Under the pieces are notes generated by a model. It was not told the DNA's origin, did no database searches, and worked only from the letters and a program-made list of their open reading frames with translations. Source: Clostridiales bacterium (GTDB lineage: Bacteria; Bacillota; Clostridia; Christensenellales; Pumilibacteraceae). From it: a stretch of DNA of 53,077 bases. Of the stretch, positions 40,613-48,621 are shown piece by piece. Position numbers and translations under genes: made by a program. Location: contig JAIEFT010000059.1 in the NCBI GenBank assembly GCA_029066805.1, forward strand, positions 1 to 53,077, written 5' to 3'. Each line of letters opens with the position of its first letter. Within the stretch, counting starts at the first letter, position 1.

Positions 40613-41449
40613 ATGGAAAACACAGTCAAGTTGCAATTTGAACAACCTAGTTTTTTCAAAAGATTAAAAGGCATGCTGAGCGTGGACTTTTACCGCTTGT
40701 TTCACACTCCGCTGTTCTATATCTTTCTCGGAATAGCCGCTATCATTCCCGCGCTCGTATCGATGGGCGCTATGGGCGGCGGTGCGGAAGGCGCACCTAC
40801 GGAAGCTACGGCAATGTTTACAAACGCTTGGCAGATCATAGCCGCAAAAAGTCCGTTGTACGTCATAAACGACATGGGCGATTACGCGAATATGAATATG
40901 GTGTTTATCTGCGGCGGAATTATGATTTCGATTTTCATAGGTCACGATTACAAAAGCGGGTACGTCAAGCAATTATTTACCACCCACGCTAAAAAACAGG
41001 ACTACATGATGAGTAAGACAATGCTCGGCGCGTTCTCTATGGCTTGCATGTGCATTACGTACTTGATAGGCGGTATGATTTCGGCGGCTGGCACTGGATT
41101 GCCGTTTACTGTCGATGCAGGCTCGCTTATTTGCGCCATACTCGGCAAGATGATTATGAGCTTGGGTTGGGCGAGCTTATATACGTTTATCAACGTAATA
41201 TTCCGCAGTAAGTTCGGCATTTCGATCGCGCTGTGCTTCGTGCTCGGGACGGGTATTCCGGTTATCGGCGCGGCGGCGGTCATCGGAAATTCCGCTGCGC
41301 TCAACGTATTCCTTTACGGCTCGTCGGTGTACGCGTGCCTGTCGGCAAACTTTGTAAGCGTGATCGTATGTCTTACGGTTTCGGTCGCATGGGCGGTGAT
41401 ATACAACATATTAGGCTCGTGGATATTATCTAAACGAGATTGCTATTAA
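40613..41449 (+). CDS. ABC-2 type permease (first copy)
   Basis: A 278-residue membrane protein with about six helices. It opens with a soluble FFKRLKGMLSVDFYRLFHTP, then a helix, an exported loop containing NAWQIIAAKSPLYVIN and a CxxGG stretch, and ends in TVSAVWAVIYNI-like helices and SWILSKRDCY. The general shape matches NisE/BcrB-like ABC-2 permeases of immunity exporters. GGAGG precedes the start. It partners the ATPase at 39708. Confidence 0.8.
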   Translation: MENTVKLQFEQPSFFKRLKGMLSVDFYRLFHTPLFYIFLGIAAIIPALVSMGAMGGGAEGAPTEATAMFTNAWQIIAAKSPLYVINDMGDYANMNMVFICGGIMISIFIGHDYKSGYVKQLFTTHAKKQDYMMSKTMLGAFSMACMCITYLIGGMISAAGTGLPFTVDAGSLICAILGKMIMSLGWASLYTFINVIFRSKFGISIALCFVLGTGIPVIGAAAVIGNSAALNVFLYGSSVYACLSANFVSVIVCLTVSVAWAVIYNILGSWILSKRDCY

Positions 41450-41459
41450 GAGGTGAACA

Positions 41460-42362
41460 ATGAACGCAATAGAAATAAGAAATCTTACAAAAAACTTCGG
41501 GCAGAAGCAAGCGTTACAGGGCTTGAACATGACCGTGCCGCAGGGCGCAATTTACGGCTTTATCGGCGAGAACGGTTCGGGAAAATCTACGACGGAAAAA
41601 ATCATCTGCGGACTTATACAGCCGAGCGGCGGAAGCGTTAAACTTTTCGGCAGAGATTATAAAGACGCCGACGTCAGAGCTAAGGTGGGCGTGCTTATCG
41701 AAGCCCCGGGGTGTTTCCCGAATTACAGCGTCTGGAACAACATGATGCTGCAAGCGGCAAACCTCGGTATAGAAAACGCCGAAGAAGAGGTGCGTAAAGT
41801 GTTGAGAGTCGTTCACATGGAAGGCTCGGCGAGCAACAAATATAAGAACTGCTCGCTCGGTATGAAACAGCGTATTGGCATAGCGTTCGCGCTACTCGGT
41901 AATCCCACGTTACTTATTCTTGACGAGCCTATCAACGGTTTGGACGCCGACGGTATGCGCATTATGCGCGAGGTCTTAACGGACGTTACCAAAAACTATA
42001 ACTGCACGGTTGTCATTTCGTCGCACATCTTGGGCGAGCTGGAAAAGATAGCGACCCACTACGGTATCGTGCGCGGCGGCAAGATGATAGCGGAAATGAC
42101 CGCCGAAGAGCTTAACGCAAACTGTCGCACGTACGTTGAGCTCAAAGCCAAAGACATGGCGGCAACGAAGGCAGTACTCGAACGGAAGTACACTCGCGTT
42201 GAAACGGACGAAGAAGAATATATCCGCATTTACGACGGGGTAAAAGCCGAAGAAGTTGTAGACTATATGTATAACGAGCTGCGTATTGCCGTTACGGAAA
42301 TCAAAACAAGCAAAATCGGTTTGGAAGAATATTATATCGACTTGATGAAGGAGGGCAGATAA
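41460..42362 (+). CDS. ABC transporter ATP-binding protein, BcrA type (second copy)
   Basis: A 300-residue ATPase closely related to the gene at 39708 along its whole length, with Walker A GENGSGKST, SLGMKQR signature, LLILDEPINGLDADGMRIM and SSHILGELEKIATHYGIV. The sequence is diverged most in the last 80 residues, where substrate or partner specificity may differ. GAGGTG precedes ATG 41460, 10 bases after the first permease stop. The following permease starts at the base after its stop. Confidence 0.9.
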   Translation: MNAIEIRNLTKNFGQKQALQGLNMTVPQGAIYGFIGENGSGKSTTEKIICGLIQPSGGSVKLFGRDYKDADVRAKVGVLIEAPGCFPNYSVWNNMMLQAANLGIENAEEEVRKVLRVVHMEGSASNKYKNCSLGMKQRIGIAFALLGNPTLLILDEPINGLDADGMRIMREVLTDVTKNYNCTVVISSHILGELEKIATHYGIVRGGKMIAEMTAEELNANCRTYVELKAKDMAATKAVLERKYTRVETDEEEYIRIYDGVKAEEVVDYMYNELRIAVTEIKTSKIGLEEYYIDLMKEGR

Positions 42363-43160
42363 ATGGAAGCGACGTTTGAAAAACTCACGTTTAAAAAGCG
42401 GCTTAAGACCATGCTCAAGGTGGACTTTAAAAGAATGTTCACTATGCCGCTTGTTTACATTTTGGCGGCGGTCAGCTTTGCAATGCCGATACTTATTTTG
42501 GTAATGACTACTATGATGGGCGGCGAACCCGACCCGACTACGGGCGCGGAAGCGGCGGTAATGTTCACAAACGTATGGCAGGCGATAAGCTCTGTCAGCG
42601 GCGGCGAAAGTGCGGGTATGAGCATGGACCTTACGACTATGTGCAATATGAACCTTATGTACTTTATGCTTGCCGTGCTTGTATGTGTATTCGTTTCCGA
42701 CGATTTTAAGAGCGGCTATGCAAAGAATTTGTTTACCGTTCGCTCGAAAAAGGTAGATTACGTTTTTTCGAAAACGATTGTATGTTTTGTCTGCGGCGCT
42801 ATCATGATTATTATGTTCTTCATAGGTGCTATGATAGGCGGCGCGATCGGCGGACTTCCGTTCACAATGGAGGGCTTTACTGCGGGCGGAATAGTGGCTT
42901 GTTTGTTCTCCAAAATATTCCTTGTTACTGTATTCGTTGCGATATTCTTAACGTTTGCCGCTGTTGCGAAACAGCGTACGTGGCTTTCGATCTTGCTTGC
43001 GATCGGCGTCGGCGCGTTCATGTTTATGATGATACCGATGATGACACCGCTCAATGCAAGCTTCCTTCACGTTATTATGACGCTTGCGGGCGGCGGGCTG
43101 TTCGCCGTAGGTCTTGGCGCGGTAAGCAATGTGATACTCGACAAAACGAGTTTGGTATAG
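42363..43160 (+). CDS. ABC-2 type permease (second copy)
   Basis: A 265-residue membrane protein with about six helices, related to the permease at 40613 in its N-terminus (FKKRLKTMLKVDFKRMFTMP) and in the NVWQAI and YVFSKTI regions. The exported loop after helix 1 is Met/Gly/Ala-rich. GAGGG precedes the start. With the ATPase at 41460 it forms a second exporter, or the four subunits form a heteromeric one. Confidence 0.8.
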   Translation: MEATFEKLTFKKRLKTMLKVDFKRMFTMPLVYILAAVSFAMPILILVMTTMMGGEPDPTTGAEAAVMFTNVWQAISSVSGGESAGMSMDLTTMCNMNLMYFMLAVLVCVFVSDDFKSGYAKNLFTVRSKKVDYVFSKTIVCFVCGAIMIIMFFIGAMIGGAIGGLPFTMEGFTAGGIVACLFSKIFLVTVFVAIFLTFAAVAKQRTWLSILLAIGVGAFMFMMIPMMTPLNASFLHVIMTLAGGGLFAVGLGAVSNVILDKTSLV

Positions 43161-43291
43161 TCAGTACGAGCAATAAAACTTCTGTTGATCAGGTTTTCGC
43201 AAAAAGAGCATATCGGCAATATTTTCGACATATTGATAATCGTAAAGCAACAAAGCCGCAAAAGGTGCGGCAAAAAAAGGAGATTATCGAT
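43161..43291. other. Leader between the ABC genes and the peptidase
   Basis: 131 bases without a gene. Contains a hairpin GCCGCAAAAGGTGCGGC followed by a run of A, not a terminator on the plus strand, and AAAGGAG for the next start. An upstream in-frame extension of the next ORF overlaps the permease and is a shadow. No clear promoter seen. Confidence 0.5.
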
Positions 43292-44755
43292 ATGCGAAAA
43301 AAACTCATTGCCGTATTTGCGGTTGCGGCGCTCGCTCTGCCGCTTTGCGCGTGTTCGTCCGACGAAAAGACCGAGCTTACAAGCTACACGATAGAAGCGT
43401 CTCTATCCGCCGACAACATTCTTACCGCGACCGTCACTTGCGACTACGTCAACAACAACGACGTTCCGCTTAACGAGTTGTGGTTTCACCTTTATCCCAA
43501 CGCGTTCCGCGAGGGGGCTACGTATTGTCCCGTGCCCAACGACCGCATACCCGATGCGTACCCGAGCGGCAGAAGCTACAGCGTTATGAAGATCGACGGG
43601 GTGTCCGTGGGCGGCAATACCAAGGAAGTCACGGTCGGCGGAGACGATGAGAACGTGCTTATTGTAGCGCTTGACGGCGCGCTAGAGCCTACCGAGAAAA
43701 CCTCGGTAAAAATCCAATATTCCGTCAAGCTTCCCAAAGTAAAGCACAGACTTGGCTACACGGATAAATCCGTCAACCTTGCCAACTTCTATCCGATAGC
43801 GTGCATGTACCGCGACGGCGCGTTTGTAGCCGATCCGTATTACTCGATAGGCGATCCGTTCTACAGCGAGTGCGCTAACTATTCTGTAACGCTCACCGTT
43901 CCGCAAAACTACGAATGCGCGTGCACGGGCGAGATATCGGGCAAAACCGAAGCCGAGGGCACTGTGACATATGAGATAGGCGCAAGCTCGGTGCGTGACT
44001 TTGCGGCAGTGCTTGGCGAGTACCAAAAAATGAGTGGGCTCAGCGGTTCGACAATAGTCAATTACTACTACTATTCGGACGCCGATCCGGAAAAGGCGCT
44101 CAACGCGGCGATTGACAGTGTGCGCATATTCGGTGACAAGTTCGGTGCATATCCGTACAAAGAATACACGGTAGTGCAGACGGGATTTTTGCAAGGCGGT
44201 ATGGAATATCCCGCACTGTCTATGATTTCCGACGCTTACAGCGGCGACAGCAAGCTTGATATTATAGTGCACGAAACGGCGCACCAATGGTGGTACGGCG
44301 CGGTGGGTAACGACGAGGTAAAGCATTCGTGGCTTGACGAAGCTATGGCGGAGTATTCCACCATGATGTTTTACGAATATGCCGACGGTTACAAATACAC
44401 GTTTGAGGGTAAGCGCGCGGACGCACTCGGAGCATACATGCTTTATTGCGAAACGTACAAGAACAACGGCTTAGGCGACACGTCCATGACGCGTGCGGTA
44501 AACGAATACGCCAACGAAACCGAGTACTCGTACATGATTTACGTCAAGGGCGCACTCATGCTGGACGATATTCGCAACACTATAGGCACAGATAAGTTCC
44601 TCGCGGGACTAAAGCAGTATTACGCCGACAACAAGTACGGAATAGCTCAGCCGCAGAACCTTATCGGCGCAATGGAAAAAGCTTCTAAGCGTCAGCTCAA
44701 ACCGTTGTTCGAGTCATGGCTGAACGGCAATGTTCAATTGTATTCCACACATTAA
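43292..44755 (+). CDS. M1-type zinc metallopeptidase lipoprotein
   Basis: About 487 residues from ATG 43292, preceded by AAAGGAG. Lipobox LCAC (about residue 20). An immunoglobulin-like N-terminal domain (SYTIEASLSADNILTATVTC) leads to the peptidase domain with GGMEYPALSMI (GAMEN-like exopeptidase motif) and HETAHQWW (His about 327, Glu, His) followed 18-19 residues later by the third ligand in DEAMAEYS. Such M1 enzymes cut peptides from the N-terminus. Anchored outside and next to two peptide-type exporters, it could degrade an antimicrobial peptide, which is inference. It ends the TetR locus. Confidence 0.88.
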   Translation: MRKKLIAVFAVAALALPLCACSSDEKTELTSYTIEASLSADNILTATVTCDYVNNNDVPLNELWFHLYPNAFREGATYCPVPNDRIPDAYPSGRSYSVMKIDGVSVGGNTKEVTVGGDDENVLIVALDGALEPTEKTSVKIQYSVKLPKVKHRLGYTDKSVNLANFYPIACMYRDGAFVADPYYSIGDPFYSECANYSVTLTVPQNYECACTGEISGKTEAEGTVTYEIGASSVRDFAAVLGEYQKMSGLSGSTIVNYYYYSDADPEKALNAAIDSVRIFGDKFGAYPYKEYTVVQTGFLQGGMEYPALSMISDAYSGDSKLDIIVHETAHQWWYGAVGNDEVKHSWLDEAMAEYSTMMFYEYADGYKYTFEGKRADALGAYMLYCETYKNNGLGDTSMTRAVNEYANETEYSYMIYVKGALMLDDIRNTIGTDKFLAGLKQYYADNKYGIAQPQNLIGAMEKASKRQLKPLFESWLNGNVQLYSTH

Positions 44756-44765
44756 CCGTATAAAC

Positions 44766-44873
44766 GTTGCCGTAAGGCGACATATCTCATATCCGCGAAA
44801 GCGGATATATATCGAACGCGAAGCGTATATCACGCGGCGTTTAGCCGCATATCGTTAATTCGCGTAGCGAATT
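44766..44873. repeat. Array of five consecutive short hairpins
   Basis: Five stems follow one another, joined by ATATC or ATATCG linkers: 44766-44781 (GCC/GGC), 44789-44808 (ATATCCGC-GAAA-GCGGATAT), 44816-44826 (ACGC/GCGT), 44834-44848 (GCGGC/GCCGC) and 44857-44873 (AATTCGC/GCGAATT). The different stems share linkers but not arms, so this is a modular repeat rather than one structure. It does not code. Confidence 0.7.
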
Positions 44874-44881
44874 TATCTAAG

Positions 44882-44910
44882 TTATGCACTTATGCACATA
44901 GTTATGCACA
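44882..44910. promoter_or_regulatory. Cluster of DnaA-box-like sites
   Basis: TTATGCACT (44882-44890), TTATGCACA (44890-44898) and TTATGCACA (44902-44910). The last two match the DnaA consensus TTATNCACA exactly. A further reverse-strand near-match lies at 44916-44924. They lie just upstream of the amidase gene. No dnaA or dnaN is in the window, so this may be a DnaA-regulated promoter, a titration site or chance. Confidence 0.45.
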
Positions 44911-44985
44911 ATGAGTGTGTGCAATAGTGCAGAATTTTGTAGAAAAGTAGCGATAAATTGGTTCGGTCGGGAGGTAGCGCGCCAA

Positions 44986-45678
44986 ATGGCGTTTATAACG
45001 ATAAAAAGGAAAACGATAATAGCGGTGCTGTCCGTCGTGCTTGCCGTAATAACGGCGGTTACGACGGCGGCAACAGTTATAGCTTCCGCCAAGCCGAGTA
45101 ACGGCATTACCATAGTTATCGACGCAGGGCACGGCGGAGCGGACGGCGGAGTAACCGGTATAACTACAGGCACAAAGGAGAGTGACGTCAATCTCTCCAT
45201 AGCCAAGTATCTTGCAAAGCACCTACAAAACGACGGATACAATGTTGTGCTTACCAGAAGCGACAGCGCGGCTGTGTGCGGTGGACTAAAGTACAGTAAG
45301 CGCGAGGATATGAAGGCGCGAAAAAACATACTCGCGTCGGCTACGCCGGACCTTGTAGTAAGCGTGCATTGCAATTCCTATCCCGTGTCGTCGGTAAAAG
45401 GCGCGCAGGTATTTTATGCCGGCGCGGCGGGTGAGCCGTTTGCAAGGGTCGTGCAAAATTACTTTAACGACGTGCTAAACGATAGGCCGCGCCAAGCGGC
45501 GGTGGGCGACTACTATATACTCAATTGCAGCGAGTATCCGTCCATACTGTGCGAGTGCGGGTTTTTGTCCAACGCTCAGGAAGAAGGCAGCCTGATAACG
45601 GCAAGCTATCAGCAAAAAGTGGCGTACACGATTTATTCGGCAATCAGTTCAAAGTTCAACGAAAATGCAAATAGTTGA
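44986..45678 (+). CDS. cwlD: N-acetylmuramoyl-L-alanine amidase, CwlD-like
   Basis: About 230 residues from ATG 44986, preceded at 10 bases by GGGAGGT; length equals Bacillus CwlD (237). An N-terminal helix (about 8-30) anchors it. The Amidase_3 domain begins TIVIDAGHGGADGG with the first zinc His, then the Glu in TKESDVNLSIAK, the second His in VVSVHCNSYP, and the catalytic Glu in CECGFLSN. CwlD trims peptides from muramic acid for the muramic-delta-lactam of spore cortex; a vegetative amidase of the same fold cannot be excluded. Position with gpr supports sporulation. Confidence 0.8.
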   Translation: MAFITIKRKTIIAVLSVVLAVITAVTTAATVIASAKPSNGITIVIDAGHGGADGGVTGITTGTKESDVNLSIAKYLAKHLQNDGYNVVLTRSDSAAVCGGLKYSKREDMKARKNILASATPDLVVSVHCNSYPVSSVKGAQVFYAGAAGEPFARVVQNYFNDVLNDRPRQAAVGDYYILNCSEYPSILCECGFLSNAQEEGSLITASYQQKVAYTIYSAISSKFNENANS

Positions 45679-45686
45679 TTGGCATA

Positions 45687-45712
45687 AGTCGGGGAGCGCT
45701 CCTCGGCTTTTT
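45687..45712 (+). terminator. Terminator of the amidase gene
   Basis: GTCGGGGAGCG and CGCTCCTCGGC form a GC-rich stem (one G-T pair) followed by TTTTT. Confidence 0.7.
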
Positions 45713-45729
45713 GCGTTGTAAAAAAACAC

Positions 45730-45758
45730 TTGCAATATTAAGCGTTGTATGGTACAAT
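45730..45758 (+). promoter_or_regulatory. Promoter of the lemA operon
   Basis: TTGCAA (45730-45735), 17-bp spacer ending in TATGG, TACAAT (45753-45758). GGAGG (45778-45782) is about 8 bases from ATG 45791. Confidence 0.7.
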
Positions 45759-45790
45759 AATTCGGTAATAATGCATTGGAGGAAAAATAA

Positions 45791-46408
45791 ATGCAGTTTT
45801 TATCTTTGTCCGGCGTTGTGATAGGCGGCATAGTAGGCGGCGTTGTCGGGCTGATTGTCGTCATTGGTATCATTTGGTACATCACTACGCACAACTCGCT
45901 CATTTCGCTCAAAAACGACGTAGATGAGTCGTTCTCCGCTATGGACGTGCATATGAAAAAGCGTTACGACCTTATTCCCAATCTTGTAGCTACCTGCAAG
46001 GGCTACGCAAAGCACGAGTCCGAAACGTTCACAAGAGTTACCGCGGCGCGTAATGCCGCTATAGCGGCGCGCAGCAGCTCATCTTCGGCGGCGAGCGGCG
46101 TCGACAGAATTTCCGCCGAGCGCGAACTTACCTCGTCGCTTCGCACCTTGCTCAACTTTGTGCAGGAGCAATATCCTCAGCTAAAGGCGGATAGTCAGTT
46201 TAACAATCTGTCCCGCCAGCTCGAGCAGATAGAGGAAGAAATTGCGCGGTCGAGAAAGTACTACAATGCTAAAATCAAGATTTTCAACAACAAGATAGAA
46301 AAGTTTCCGTCAAGCATTGTCGCAAACAAGATGAAGCTGGAACGCAGACCGTTCTTCGAGATCGAGGATGCCGCCGAGCGCGTCGCGCCCAAGGTGAGCT
46401 TTGATTAA
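45791..46408 (+). CDS. lemA: LemA family protein
   Basis: A 205-residue membrane-anchored protein. One helix (residues 8-33, GVVIGGIVGGVVGLIVVIGII) is followed by a four-helix coiled domain with the LemA hallmark KNDVDESFSAMDVHMKKRYDLIPNLVATCK, ESETFTRVTAARNAAI and ARKYYNAKIKIFNNKIEKFP-like text (SRKYYNAKIKIFNNKIEKFP). LemA exposes its N-terminus outward and is involved in membrane or envelope stress in several bacteria. It is directly upstream (3 bases) of the DUF2207 protein, a very common pairing. Confidence 0.92.
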   Translation: MQFLSLSGVVIGGIVGGVVGLIVVIGIIWYITTHNSLISLKNDVDESFSAMDVHMKKRYDLIPNLVATCKGYAKHESETFTRVTAARNAAIAARSSSSSAASGVDRISAERELTSSLRTLLNFVQEQYPQLKADSQFNNLSRQLEQIEEEIARSRKYYNAKIKIFNNKIEKFPSSIVANKMKLERRPFFEIEDAAERVAPKVSFD

Positions 46409-46411
46409 GCT

Positions 46412-48352
46412 ATGAAATCACAAAAAAGTGTAACCGTCGTTTTCGGAATTATTTTCGCAGCGGCGGTCCTGTTTTTTGCGGCAATAATAGTTTTTGCCGA
46501 GGTAGATTACAGTTCTCCGCAAGACATAGACGACAAAATGACAATAACTGAAATGCGCGTCGATACAGTGTGGAGAACCGACCGTTCGTGTTCTGTCACG
46601 CAAGAGCTGGACGTATTGTTCAATGAGCAGCGGCACGGCATATACGTTGATATCCCCGTCGACTCGGGCGAGCGTGTGCGTGGGCTCAAGGTAGACGTGA
46701 CCGACGGCAGGGGCAACGCCATAAATTACGAAGTCGAGCATGAGTCGGCTAACCGTATAGTACGCGTAAAGGTAGGCGACGCCGATAGATACTTATCGAG
46801 AGGCGCAACGCTTAATTGCACGCTCAAGTACGACTACATTACGCCGGTTCATCCCGACGGCGATAATATATTGGATATCAATCCCGTAGGCTACGGTTGG
46901 ATGTGCGTAATAGAGAACGCTATTGTAAACGTTACATTCCCGACGGCAGTAACAGCCGACGCTTTGTATGTAGAGGTTAGCGGGCAATTCGTATCGCCCG
47001 AGCTTTCGGGCGACGGCAAAACCGTTACCTTGCAGACAGGCAGATTATCGCCGTTCCACGGCGTGCGCGTCAAGGCAAGCATGCCAGGCGGCGTGCTAAA
47101 GAGCTCTGGATTCGAAGGCGTTGTTATCGTTGTTGTGGGGATCGTGATCGTTGTAGCGGCGGTGCTGCTGATGATCTTCTTGGGTAAGGATAAGCCGCTC
47201 ACGCCGGTTGTCAATTTTTATCCGCCGATGACTGACGGTAAAAACGGCAGAAAACGGCGCATGCTGCCTACGCAGCTTGGTAAGCTTATTGACGGCAAGT
47301 GTTCTGACGAAGACGTGACTTCGCTCATATTCTATTGGGCGAGCGAGGGTTATATCGATATTGAGGACACAGGTTCGGATACCTATTTGATTAAGCTGAA
47401 GGAGCTTGATCCGGTCACCGAGTATGAGCGCACTCTGTTTAACGACCTGTTCAGAAAAGGAAAAAAAGTCAAGTCGAAAAATAACGACGATGGCGAAATA
47501 AAGAAAAGAGTTTCGATAAAGGATATTTCCGGAAGCTTTGCGGACAACATATACACGGCGAAAGCCGCGGCTAATGCCGAGTTTCGCGAATTTTTTAAAA
47601 AGGGTTTTACTACATTGTCCGTAGCTATGGCATTTTGCGCGGCGCTGTTTGCCGTGCTCGTGTCGGTGCTTGTCACTATGCGCATACACACCGGATTTTT
47701 CAATTTTATAGGCATAATCACCGTCGCGCCCGTAATCCTTGCGTACGCGCTCGGTTCATTGCTTGTGCGCACGTACTTCAAGATCGGCGATGTGCGGCGC
47801 AAAGTGTTTTTGGCGCTGTTCTTTGTTGCGGTGATCCTTTTGTCGGTAGCGGTCATGTTTGCTGTGCCGACCGACGCGATGGGCTGGGCAGAAAAGATAA
47901 TCTTTGCAGTGTGTGTAGGCGTAACGTCCGCACTCGCGCCGTTCCTTACGCGCCGCACCGACGAATACACCGAACAGTTAAACGACATAATCGGATTCCG
48001 TAACTTTCTGCGCGACGCCGAAAAGGATCAGCTCGAAGCGCTGCTCGCCGACGACCCGCAGTATTACTATAATATACTTCCTTACGCCAATGTTTTGGGC
48101 GTGTCCGATATTTGGCAGGACAAGTTCTCCAAACTAAGCATGCAGCCTCCTGGATACTATCACGGCAAACATATTTCGGTGTTCGATATATACCTGGTGT
48201 CGCGCCTGTCAAACTCGATAGGCTCATCGCTCACGTACAGACCTGCTCCGCGCAGCCCTAACATAGGCAGTTTTTCGGGCGGCGGGCACTCGCATGGCGG
48301 CGGAGGCGGTTCGTTTGGCGGCTTCGGTGGGGGCGGAGGCGGCAGCTGGTAA
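46412..48352 (+). CDS. DUF2207 membrane protein with glycine-rich tail
   Basis: A 646-residue protein. A signal-like first helix is followed by a beta-rich extracellular domain (residues about 35-220: MTITEMRVDTVWRTDRSCSV ... GIYVDIPVDSGERV), then a membrane helix near 230-255, a cytosolic region, a second helix pair near 400-500, and a C-terminal tail SGGGHSHGGGGGSFGG typical of DUF2207. The family is paired with LemA and is suspected to be a cell-envelope component. Function unknown. Confidence 0.88.
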   Translation: MKSQKSVTVVFGIIFAAAVLFFAAIIVFAEVDYSSPQDIDDKMTITEMRVDTVWRTDRSCSVTQELDVLFNEQRHGIYVDIPVDSGERVRGLKVDVTDGRGNAINYEVEHESANRIVRVKVGDADRYLSRGATLNCTLKYDYITPVHPDGDNILDINPVGYGWMCVIENAIVNVTFPTAVTADALYVEVSGQFVSPELSGDGKTVTLQTGRLSPFHGVRVKASMPGGVLKSSGFEGVVIVVVGIVIVVAAVLLMIFLGKDKPLTPVVNFYPPMTDGKNGRKRRMLPTQLGKLIDGKCSDEDVTSLIFYWASEGYIDIEDTGSDTYLIKLKELDPVTEYERTLFNDLFRKGKKVKSKNNDDGEIKKRVSIKDISGSFADNIYTAKAAANAEFREFFKKGFTTLSVAMAFCAALFAVLVSVLVTMRIHTGFFNFIGIITVAPVILAYALGSLLVRTYFKIGDVRRKVFLALFFVAVILLSVAVMFAVPTDAMGWAEKIIFAVCVGVTSALAPFLTRRTDEYTEQLNDIIGFRNFLRDAEKDQLEALLADDPQYYYNILPYANVLGVSDIWQDKFSKLSMQPPGYYHGKHISVFDIYLVSRLSNSIGSSLTYRPAPRSPNIGSFSGGGHSHGGGGGSFGGFGGGGGGSW

Positions 48353-48621
48353 ACCTTTCGGGCGCGTATACATCGACATATACTGCGTTAACCGTCGCGG
48401 CGTCTCGGTCCTATACCCACAAGTAAATTTGCACGCTTGCGTAGGCAAATTTGCGCAGTGGGGACAACCGTAGGTTATGTAGGTGGTTCTACACTCCCCA
48501 TCGCCGCCGCTCGGTTGCCTTGTCTATGCCGCGTCTACGCACCCTCGAATACGTTCTTTATTGTGTAATTACGAGAACACGCCGATATTTCACTTTTTAT
48601 TATGTAAAAGGAGAGCGCTGT
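48353..48621. other. Intergenic region with structured-RNA-like hairpins
   Basis: 269 bases without a credible gene. Contains a two-part hairpin (48416-48462) and a further segment GGGGA ... TCCCC (48460-48506) with inner ACC/GGT pairing. It may be a repeat or an RNA element. The aroB gene follows with AAGGAG at 48608-48613; the obvious ORF starting at 48451 is an upstream extension of aroB without a binding site and is rejected. Confidence 0.5.
48416..48462. repeat. Two-part hairpin in the aroB upstream region
   Basis: CCCAC (48416-48420) pairs with GTGGG (48458-48462), and inside it AAATTTGC (48425-48432) pairs with GCAAATTT (48445-48452) over a 12-base loop. Both stems are perfect. No T-run follows. 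Possible structured RNA or repeat. Confidence 0.5.

Noticed and set aside
43240-43282. GCCGC/GCGGC hairpin as a terminator of the ABC operon
   Set aside because: It is followed by A residues, not T, on the plus strand; no minus-strand gene ends there.
42782-43291. 170-residue N-terminal extension of the M1 peptidase frame
   Set aside because: Overlaps the permease gene, gives a Cys/Arg/Tyr-rich shadow sequence, while ATG 43292 has AAAGGAG and a proper signal peptide.
44877-45374. 165-residue minus-strand ORF over cwlD
   Set aside because: Antisense shadow of the amidase gene; the plus-strand product has all catalytic motifs.
48451-48621. 57-residue upstream extension of AroB
   Set aside because: No binding site at 48451, it crosses hairpins, and ATG 48622 has AAGGAG and matches family starts.
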